This document shows, in pieces, positions 1 through 4,828 of a stretch of DNA of 5,465 bases. The position numbers were made by a program, and so were the translations under genes. Origin of the DNA: Bacteroidales bacterium (GTDB taxonomy: Bacteria; Bacteroidota; Bacteroidia; Bacteroidales; Muribaculaceae); assembly GCA_019420545.1 (NCBI GenBank), contig JAHZGZ010000219.1:1-5465 (forward strand), written 5' to 3'. A model generated the notes under the pieces. That model was given only the letters and a program-made list of their open reading frames with translations. It did not search any database and was not told the origin of the DNA. Numbering within the stretch: the first letter of the stretch is position 1; each line of letters opens with the position of its first letter.

Positions 1-486
1 AAGCTCGACCTCACAGCCATAGTGGAGGTAGTTGAGGGGGAGCTGCAGACCTTCGCCCCAACTCGACGACGAGGTGATCTCCATGTTCTGATAGCGGAAG
101 CTGAACTGGTTGAGAGCATTGTCGTCGTTACCTTCGCCGTCGGGGAGGGTGCCGTTGGAGTATGAGTAAAGATTGTAACGTGTGAAACGCATGTACACGA
201 GATCATTGTACTTGGCTTTCACGCCGTCGGGATTGTCCTTGATGACACGCATATATACGTTGCCGTCCTCATCCATGCGGTAATAGGGCGCGTCGTTCCC
301 CTGGATGAAAATGCTGTCGGCGGGTACTTCGCCAACAACCCTCTGGTCGGCAAGATATGCATTGATGTATTTTGTCTCTTCATTGAGAAGTTCGGCATAG
401 CTTTTGGTGTGGCTGCACGAACTCAGTGCTATTACAGCCGGAACCAGCATAGCCAGCATCCGGAAAGTATTGCGTAAGTGTTTCAT
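1..486 (-). CDS. DUF4827-like lipoprotein, C-terminus cut by the window edge
   Basis: The first 162 codons are visible and the frame is still open at base 1, so the C-terminus is missing. The protein starts MKHLRNTFRML, has a hydrophobic stretch at residues 11-21 and a lipobox LSSC with Cys24, so it should be exported by Sec, lipid-modified and anchored in the envelope. After that comes a charged helix (residues 25-45, with KYINAYLADQRVV), then a beta-rich part with YYRMDEDGNVYMRVIK and YMRFTRYNLYSY. This layout and its position after a DHH phosphoesterase match the Bacteroidales DUF4827 family, which resembles FKBP-type peptidyl-prolyl isomerases in fold. That family match is from memory, and isomerase activity is not shown. 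The start lies 31 bases after the phosphoesterase stop with no TAnnTTTG promoter between, so the two are probably cotranscribed. Confidence 0.85.
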   Translation of the reverse strand, partial: MKHLRNTFRMLAMLVPAVIALSSCSHTKSYAELLNEETKYINAYLADQRVVGEVPADSIFIQGNDAPYYRMDEDGNVYMRVIKDNPDGVKAKYNDLVYMRFTRYNLYSYSNGTLPDGEGNDDNALNQFSFRYQNMEITSSSSWGEGLQLPLNYLHYGCEVEL

Positions 487-517
487 ATATGTCGGTTAGT
501 GATGTACGTGGCGTTGA

Positions 518-1546
518 TTATTGATGCAGATATTTCTCTATGTCGGGGAATGTTGAGCGGAATACCTCTATGGCTTCGTCGAGCGAACATTTCAGTTCGC
601 CTCCGGCGGCGTTTACGTGGCCGCCTCCGTTGTAGTATTGATTGCAGATGAGATCGGCGCGGAAGTTGCCTACGCTGCGTGTCGATACCTTTATCTGATC
701 CTTGTCCTCGCGCAAATATACGGAGTAGACCATATTCTCGATACCGAGCGGCTCGTTTACGAGCCCTTCGTCGTCGCCGGGATGATAGTCGTAGCGCTTC
801 AGTTCATCCTGTGTAAGCACGATCAGCGAAGTGTGCAGCTCGGGGAATATCTGCATTCGCTCGGCGATGGCGTAAGCGTGAAGCTTGAGGGTGGACGTGC
901 TGCGTGTGTTCATCACACGTTTGTACAGGTCGTCCTTGTTGATGCCTTTGCGGAGCAGTTCGGCGATTATTATATACAGGTCGGGATCGTTGGAGTTGTA
1001 GGTGAAATTGCCCGTATCGGTCATCATGCCGGTGTAGATGCAGGTGGCGGCTTTCCGGTCGATGCGGTCGAAGAGTTCGAGGCGGCACAGCAGCCGGAAC
1101 ACAAGCACCGATGTCGACGACTGCTCGGGATGGGATATGGTGACCTGCGTGAAGGGCTCGGGGTCCTCGTGATGGTCGATCATCACTTTTACCGCAGGAG
1201 ATGCGGCGAGCTCGTCGCGCATGCGGTCGACACGATAAAGGGCGTTGAAGTCGAGACAGAATACCAGATCGGCATCCTGAAGCAACTGGTGGGCGAAGTC
1301 GGGATACATTGTGTAGGGCACGACCTCTTTCACGCCGGGCAGAAAGCGCAGATTGCGCGGCGGACGGTCGGGCGTAACCACCTTTGCCTCCTTGCCGATG
1401 TTGGCGAGAGTGTGGGCCAGACCGAATGCGGAGCCAATGGCATCGCCGTCGGGCGATTTATGGCATGTGATGACTATGCGCTCGCTCTCTTCGAGCAGTT
1501 TGCGCACGGCCTTTACATTGTCCTCGTTGATGACGGATTTTAGCAT
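518..1546 (-). CDS. nrnA: DHH/DHHA1 phosphoesterase, NrnA-type (oligoribonuclease / pAp phosphatase)
   Basis: Predicted cytoplasmic 342-residue phosphoesterase. NrnA proteins degrade very short RNA oligomers from the 5' end and can remove phosphate from 3'-phosphoadenosine 5'-phosphate. All DHH metal motifs are visible: motif I around H29, D33 and D35 (CHKSPDGDAIGS), motif II at D99 (FCLDFN), motif III D124-H125-H126 (MIDHHEDP) and motif IV at D177 (GMMTDTGNFTY). The C-terminal DHHA1 domain ends in the substrate-binding GGGH motif at 307-310 followed by VNAAGG. Length is normal for the family and no key residue is missing. I chose the ATG at 1546. The frame stays open to an ATG at 1591, but that start lies upstream of the promoter at 1553-1585 and would add a 15-residue tail unlike the family. 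Whether the substrate is nanoRNA, pAp or a cyclic-dinucleotide product is not decided by the sequence. Confidence 0.95.
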   Translation of the reverse strand: MLKSVINEDNVKAVRKLLEESERIVITCHKSPDGDAIGSAFGLAHTLANIGKEAKVVTPDRPPRNLRFLPGVKEVVPYTMYPDFAHQLLQDADLVFCLDFNALYRVDRMRDELAASPAVKVMIDHHEDPEPFTQVTISHPEQSSTSVLVFRLLCRLELFDRIDRKAATCIYTGMMTDTGNFTYNSNDPDLYIIIAELLRKGINKDDLYKRVMNTRSTSTLKLHAYAIAERMQIFPELHTSLIVLTQDELKRYDYHPGDDEGLVNEPLGIENMVYSVYLREDKDQIKVSTRSVGNFRADLICNQYYNGGGHVNAAGGELKCSLDEAIEVFRSTFPDIEKYLHQ

Positions 1547-1552
1547 AACTCG

Positions 1553-1585
1553 CAAAGGTACACAAAAAAGCCTTATCGGGCCAAA
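1553..1585 (-). promoter_or_regulatory. Bacteroidetes-type sigma-ABfr promoter for the nrnA operon
   Basis: Read on the minus strand there is TTTG (1585-1582), a 21-base spacer, then TACCTTTG (1560-1553). This matches the Bacteroidetes consensus TTTG-N19-21-TAnnTTTG. Transcription should begin roughly 5 bases past the -7 element, about 1548, only a few bases before the ATG at 1546. The transcript would therefore be leaderless or nearly so. The promoter also fixes the start choice for nrnA. Confidence 0.7.
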
Positions 1586-1600
1586 CGGCATATGCCGTTT
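1583..1600. terminator. Perfect 18-bp palindrome, possible terminator of the accessory operon
   Basis: AAACGGCATATGCCGTTT is perfectly self-complementary and sits 9 bases after the stop of the accessory operon's last gene. Read on the minus strand it can fold into a 7-bp stem with an AUAU loop, followed by only UUU. A stronger T6 run occurs at 1569-1564 after a weak GCC/GGC hairpin. On the plus strand the stem is followed directly by more T's, so it could also block antisense transcription. It overlaps the -33 element of the nrnA promoter at 1583-1585. A dyad operator is the alternative reading. Confidence 0.4.
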
Positions 1601-2016
1601 TTAGAAATTTTATTTATTTCCATGTACCACAGAGTCGGGCAGCAAGTCTTCCCGGAAGAATTCCTCGCCATCCTCCCGCTTATAATAAATGAGACCGTAC
1701 TCCTTACTTATTACAAACTTTTCAATAAGGTAATATGGATAATTAGCCAAATCTGAACCATACTCTGAATTTGATGAATCAGTGATAACACAATCGTTTA
1801 TTATATGATTTCCTATTGTGTAGCTACGTATAACCAACGGTCTAACAAAGTCCTTTTCTTCAATAGTGAATCGTGCTCCAAGGCTTGCCATATACCATAG
1901 ATCCTTTTCCTTAATCGGTCTCTCTATTGAAAAAAATCCTGATAGCGTTTTCAAGCTATCTTTTATTTCAAACCGATAGCCTGCGTTTGCCTCATAATTA
2001 GTGCCTCCTACAGCGC

Positions 2017-2253
2017 TTATATAAAATCTATCTGTAGAATTATTAATGAATTTTTTTGATATCTTACCGACACTGTCCGACCGTTATTGGATTTAAGTAT
2101 AATTTCTGAATACATGGGTATGGAGTTAGTCCATTCCAAGTCCTCATCTGATAGATGTGTCATGTGGAGATAAATGCATCCCGACAAAAGCGACATCACG
2201 GCTACAATAAAGCCATATAACGGGAGTCTGTATATTGACTGCGATTTTTCCAT
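2017..2253 (-). CDS. Short lipoprotein: 5' half of the split gene as it stands
   Basis: If the frameshift is real and there is no slippage, this 78-residue product is what would be made. It starts MEKSQSIYRLPL, has a hydrophobic segment at residues 12-23 and the lipobox LSGC with Cys26, so it would be lipid-anchored. The mature part holds THLSDEDLEWTNSIPMYSE and VSVRYQK. Beyond residue 67 the reading (NSLIILQIDFI) turns into an unrelated hydrophobic tail, as expected after leaving the true frame. The ATG at 2253 is 67 bases after the stop of the preceding lipoprotein gene, the longest gap inside the cluster. Confidence 0.5.
   Translation of the reverse strand: MEKSQSIYRLPLYGFIVAVMSLLSGCIYLHMTHLSDEDLEWTNSIPMYSEIILKSNNGRTVSVRYQKNSLIILQIDFI
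2050..2056 (-). other. Candidate -1 slippery heptamer A AAA AAT
   Basis: In the upstream reading frame the codons are CAA AAA AAT (residues 66-68), which gives the X-XXY-YYZ heptamer A-AAA-AAT. It sits where a -1 slip is needed to enter the downstream frame, and the zero-frame stop follows about a dozen codons later. I see no strong downstream hairpin or upstream Shine-Dalgarno stimulator, so a plain one-base deletion in the A7 run is at least as likely. Confidence 0.35.
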
Positions 2254-2320
2254 TGATCTAAAGCAAGAAAGTTATATTTACATATATATATGATTATGTC
2301 TCAGGATCCAAATATAGTAA

Positions 2321-2794
2321 TTACCATATTCTTACAGCATAATAACTATATCCGTAAATTGGCTTTGTTCTATCGCTGTCCCGCTCAAATACAATATATA
2401 ACGTTTCTCCCGTATGATATGATTTATACCACCAACAGCGCTTAACAATTACAGTATCTCTGTCAAATGTAAGAGGATATAAATCGAAATCAGGTTTTCT
2501 GCTATTTACATTAATCCCACGTATAACCGTATCGGCGTATTCCAGAACAGGAGCACCATGAATATTTATCGCATCTTCATACGAAAGGTCATTAACACCG
2601 AGATCGTTGAAGTGGGTTTTAATATTGATTCCCGGATCATCATAAAGTTCAACCCATGCAGTAAGTCTTTTATAATCCTCCATCGAAATTGTGTCAGTCA
2701 ATTCAGTCACAAAAGATGGCGGATTATAAACTTTTCCTTCACACCCTGCCAGTAACAGCAGACTCAAAGGTATAAATGCAAATCCATTATTCAT
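2321..2794 (-). CDS. Small lipoprotein of unknown function, paralogue of the upstream gene
   Basis: The 157-residue protein starts MNNGFAFIPL, has a hydrophobic core at residues 5-15 and lipobox LAGC with Cys18, so it should be an envelope lipoprotein. I do not recognise a named family. The mature part contains a helix (ISMEDYKRLTAWVELY) and the block LGVNDLSYEDAINIHGAP followed by YADTVIRG, then TLYIVFERDSDRTKPIYGYSYY near the C-terminus. The same order of motifs occurs in the preceding gene (LGIDGMSISQVIKEYGP, YDTVRYG, and in the shifted frame TVYFERHNDSTFAIYGYQFD), so the two look paralogous. The ATG at 2794 overlaps by 8 bases the stop that the upstream gene would use if its frameshift were undone (ATGAATAA). 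This supports translational coupling in one operon. The frame itself is intact. Confidence 0.85.
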   Translation of the reverse strand: MNNGFAFIPLSLLLLAGCEGKVYNPPSFVTELTDTISMEDYKRLTAWVELYDDPGINIKTHFNDLGVNDLSYEDAINIHGAPVLEYADTVIRGINVNSRKPDFDLYPLTFDRDTVIVKRCWWYKSYHTGETLYIVFERDSDRTKPIYGYSYYAVRIW

Positions 2795-3441
2795 ATATGT
2801 TTATTTGTGATTTGTCAAACTGATATCCATATATCGCGAAAGTAGAATCGTTATGTCGTTCAAAATAGACGGTCATAAATATATCATCGTGAATATTCCA
2901 CTCTGCACGGATTAAAGGTAATAGGATACAATATAGGCTCTCCATAATAATACTGGCCCATACCGTATCTTACCGTATCATATCTTACATCACAAAAAGG
3001 CCCATACTCTTTAATGACTTGACTTATACTCATTCCGTCGATTCCAAGGCCATAATAGAGTATCGAGTCCTCAGGATAAGCGGCAAGTGAATCGCCCATG
3101 CCAAACCATTCGTTAAAACGCATATATTCGACAACTGACGATACTTCTGACAGACTTTTATCTATCACTGCATAACACATATCAGCGAGTATGCGATTAT
3201 AGTCTGCAATACGATATTTGTTCTCTGATAAAATGCCGGTTCCAAGCATATTATAGATATGTCGTTCATCAAATGCTTCCGGCTGGTGCATACCGGGCAA
3301 GACAGTTCCGTTCATGGTTGCCATATAATCAAGAATCGCACTAAGCATGCGATATTTCAAAAGATTATATTTCCGTAACCTTCTTCCACTCAATGAGAAT
3401 GGATTGGTCTGTTGTATTGTATTATTGGAGCTGACAATCAT
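2787..3441 (-). pseudogene. Hypothetical protein with frameshifted C-terminus
   Basis: The current frame stops at 2884. From 2969 to the stop at 2787 the next frame is open and reads AEWNIHDDIFMTVYFERHND then AIYGYQFD, matching the end of the following lipoprotein gene. The restored protein would be about 217 residues. Removing one unit of the 10-bp repeat at 2961-2980 joins the frames with no other change; a small deletion near 2900-2916 is the alternative. I prefer the ATG at 3441 (MIVSSNNTIQQ); the frame continues to a TTG at 3459. The stop of the HNH gene is at 3465, so spacing is 23 or 5 bases. There is no signal peptide or lipobox, unlike the paralogue. Residues 15-105 look helical (RKYNLLKYRMLSAILDYM, KYRIADYNRILADMCY). 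As it stands the product ends FNPCRVEYSR. Function is unknown. Confidence 0.7.
2961..2980. repeat. Imperfect 10-bp tandem repeat inside a coding region
   Basis: TACCGTATCT is followed directly by TACCGTATCA on the plus strand, giving two units with one mismatch. It lies just upstream of the point where the gene on the minus strand must change frame. Ten bases added is equivalent to a one-base shift, and dropping one unit leads from YDTV straight into the downstream frame. Confidence 0.7.
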
Positions 3442-3464
3442 AGTGGATTTTATAAACAATAATG

Positions 3465-4229
3465 TTAATCGTAGTTCTCAGAGTCATCATAGATTGGTCT
3501 GTATGGCGTATCATCGGGATAATGACGCTCACAATATTTGATTAGTGACCTATCTGTTATTACCTTGAATGCTTGTGCTTTTGCACCTCCAAGTGTTGCA
3601 TATTTCTTTTTGCTGGATAACTTCTCATAGCGGTGTACCAAATTGTGCCTATTCCACAACGAGAACACAATTTCAAGATTACAGAAATTAGTGTGATCCC
3701 AGATTTTAATATAGTAATCGTCAAAATCCATGAAATAACCGTTCTTACGGTGTTTCCATTTCGACGATGTGAGATACCGTCTATATCGTTGCACAAGTTT
3801 TTGGGCTTCATCTTCACGTGCGGACAATCCATATTCGGAGGTGAGATTTTCGGCACACTGCGAACCCACAGTCATGAACCCCCAATCCGGATGAGATATG
3901 AGATGAGCGTAGCGTATAGCCTGATGACAGTTTTCACATTCACCGACAAGGTCTTCCAAATCCTCCATTCCCTCATATCTCCATCCGCAAGTTGGTTTCA
4001 CATGACCATGCTCCTCAGCATTGCAATGCTTACATAGTGTTATAAGCTCGAAATCTTCATATTCCCAAGGCTTCCGTCCCTCAAAATAATGAAGATTATG
4101 GACCTGCAACTGTTCCTCTGGCAGACATCTTTTGCATCGACAACACGTGTTATTGTCGCGCTTGATTATTTGGCGACGTTTGTCATACCATTTTCTGTCT
4201 CTATATGAATTGGTGGAGATAAAGGCCAT
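3465..4229 (-). CDS. HNH-type protein with additional Cys/His metal-site region
   Basis: The 254-residue protein begins with a helix rich in basic residues (KWYDKRRQIIKRDN), then an HNH-like core: C29-x2-C32, VHNLHY at 43-48, GRKPWEYEDFELITLCKHC at 51-69 and H74. The pattern C..C / VHH / PWEY.D..L.TLC..CH...H is that of small HNH endonucleases. Here Asn stands at 45 and 70 where I expect His, so nuclease activity is uncertain. A second Cys/His region follows: C98-x2-C101, IRYAHLISHP at 105-114, then VGSQC at 121-125. A C-terminal part has SSKWKHRKNGYFM and a sequence (YATLGGAKAQAFKV) suggesting a small repeat-fold module. There is no signal peptide, so it is probably cytoplasmic. It sits in the middle of the accessory cluster, 48 bases after a membrane-protein gene. 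Whether it is a defence nuclease, toxin-like protein or DNA-binding protein is not shown. Confidence 0.8.
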   Translation of the reverse strand: MAFISTNSYRDRKWYDKRRQIIKRDNNTCCRCKRCLPEEQLQVHNLHYFEGRKPWEYEDFELITLCKHCNAEEHGHVKPTCGWRYEGMEDLEDLVGECENCHQAIRYAHLISHPDWGFMTVGSQCAENLTSEYGLSAREDEAQKLVQRYRRYLTSSKWKHRKNGYFMDFDDYYIKIWDHTNFCNLEIVFSLWNRHNLVHRYEKLSSKKKYATLGGAKAQAFKVITDRSLIKYCERHYPDDTPYRPIYDDSENYD

Positions 4230-4277
4230 TATGTTTTATATTATTGAAGAATGTACATTGTTTTAATCGCGGCTGTT

Positions 4278-4499
4278 TTACTTGAATACCTTGACACGAC
4301 CGAAAAGGTTGCCGCGTTTCACCTGTTTGCGGTAGCAAAGATAGAATTTGGTGCAGAAAGCGGTTATAACAATCGTCGCAACCAGATTCCACCACTCGAT
4401 AGATCCATCGATAACACGAATCGCCCTATCTATAATACAACCGACTGATAGTATAGCGAGAATCAGCCAGAAATTGCGTTTTACCTTATTGCTTAACAT
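4278..4499 (-). CDS. Small two-helix membrane protein
   Basis: The 73-residue protein starts MLSNKVKRNF. It has two hydrophobic segments, about residues 10-23 (FWLILAILSVGCII) and 36-55 (WWNLVATIVITAFC and onward), joined by a short charged loop (DRAIRVIDGSIE). The tail is strongly basic (YRKQVKRGNLFGRVKVFK), which predicts both ends on the cytoplasmic side. An ATG nine codons further up (4526) is also in frame. I prefer 4499 because it falls 4 bases after the stop (4504-4506) that the upstream gene would have without its 10-bp duplication; with the duplicated sequence the 4526 ATG overlaps the premature stop as ATGTTGA. No family is recognised. Small membrane proteins near nuclease-like genes can be immunity or signalling partners, but nothing here proves that. 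Confidence 0.7.
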   Translation of the reverse strand: MLSNKVKRNFWLILAILSVGCIIDRAIRVIDGSIEWWNLVATIVITAFCTKFYLCYRKQVKRGNLFGRVKVFK

Positions 4500-4503
4500 T
4501 TGA

Positions 4504-4804
4504 TTATCTGATTTGAAATTCAACATACGCCGTGTCGCTTTTCTGAATAAGATAAGGCAAGATAAGGCGGATAGTGGAAAGTTTTCACAAGTCGATACAT
4601 CGCAGATTTATCACTCAGGTCATAAATCCACTGCTTTACGGTCATCTTGAACGTGCCATCAGGTCGCACGACATATCCAATATCATTAAAACATACCTCG
4701 GTTCCATTTGCCTTTAGTTCAAGATACTTTTCTGAGTACGGAGCTTGGATCCAGTTCCCTTTTGTCAATTGTTTATCGATTCTATACCATTCCCCGGTGG
4801 TCAT
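4504..4804 (-). pseudogene. Small hypothetical protein, C-terminus shifted by a 10-bp duplication
   Basis: As it stands the frame runs from the ATG at 4804 to a TGA at 4520 and makes 94 residues (MTTGEWYRIDKQL near the start, FNDIGYVVRPDGTFKMTV in the middle) ending PPYLALSYSEKRHGVC. The last 15 residues follow a perfect 10-bp tandem duplication (4548-4567). With one unit removed the protein is 96 residues and ends PPYLIQKSDTAYVEFQIR with a TAA at 4504-4506, four bases before the next gene's preferred ATG. That ending and junction look far more natural. The product has no signal peptide or membrane segment and looks beta-rich. It starts 24 bases after the stop of the upstream gene, in the same operon. 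I do not recognise the family. The shortened-frame product may still fold, since only the tail is changed. Confidence 0.75.
4548..4567. repeat. Perfect 10-bp tandem duplication inside a coding region
   Basis: Two adjacent identical copies of AAGATAAGGC (plus strand) lie at 4548-4557 and 4558-4567. On the coding strand this is GCCTTATCTT twice. The unit length is not a multiple of three, so gain or loss of one copy switches the C-terminal frame of the gene and decides whether it ends at 4520 or 4504. Confidence 0.9.
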
Positions 4805-4828
4805 ATCTATTTTGCGGTTATTCGTAAA

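Larger units (their letters stand above)
1610..2253 (-). pseudogene. Lipoprotein gene split by a frameshift at an A7 tract
   Basis: Two open frames overlap here: 2253 down to the stop at 2017, and a second frame open from 2083 to the stop at 1610. The second has no ATG at a sensible place, only a TTG at 1954, yet it reads as protein well upstream of that (TDRFYISAVGGTNYEANAG). Joining the frames by one added A in the A7 tract at 2057-2051, or by a -1 ribosomal slip, gives one 214-residue lipoprotein. It has a signal peptide and lipobox with Cys26, then a mixed alpha/beta domain with FSIERPIKEKDLWYM near 109-123 and a C-terminal FVISKEYGLIYYKREDGEEFF, typical in style of Bacteroidales surface lipoproteins. 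The family is not recognised. It is the last gene of the accessory cluster. It may be a pseudogene, a programmed-frameshift gene, or intact with an assembly error in the homopolymer. Confidence 0.75.

Noticed and set aside
617..1543. Long 308-codon open frame on the plus strand
   Set aside because: It is antisense to nrnA, whose strand carries every DHH and DHHA1 motif; the frame is an effect of GC-rich codon use.
1547..1591. N-terminal extension of the DHH protein to an ATG at 1591
   Set aside because: It would start upstream of the promoter's predicted transcript start and adds a tail not seen in the family.
1941..1960. Hairpin GATAGC / GCTATC followed by TTTTATTT on the plus strand
   Set aside because: It lies inside coding sequence of a minus-strand lipoprotein and no plus-strand gene precedes it, so it is probably not a terminator.
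2309..2316. TATATTTG on the minus strand, matching the -7 promoter element, upstream of the split lipoprotein gene
   Set aside because: There is no TTTG at the expected -33 distance and the motif is common in AT-rich DNA; an internal promoter is possible but unsupported.
3633..4037. 134-codon plus-strand frame
   Set aside because: It lies wholly antisense to the HNH-type gene, whose Cys/His motifs show which strand codes.
4250..4259. Short palindrome AATGTACATT upstream of the HNH-type gene
   Set aside because: At ten bases in an AT-rich gap it is too short and lacks a promoter beside it to be called an operator.
4201..4395. 64-codon minus-strand frame between the membrane protein and the HNH gene
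   Set aside because: It overlaps the membrane-protein gene in another frame and reads as low-complexity shadow sequence.
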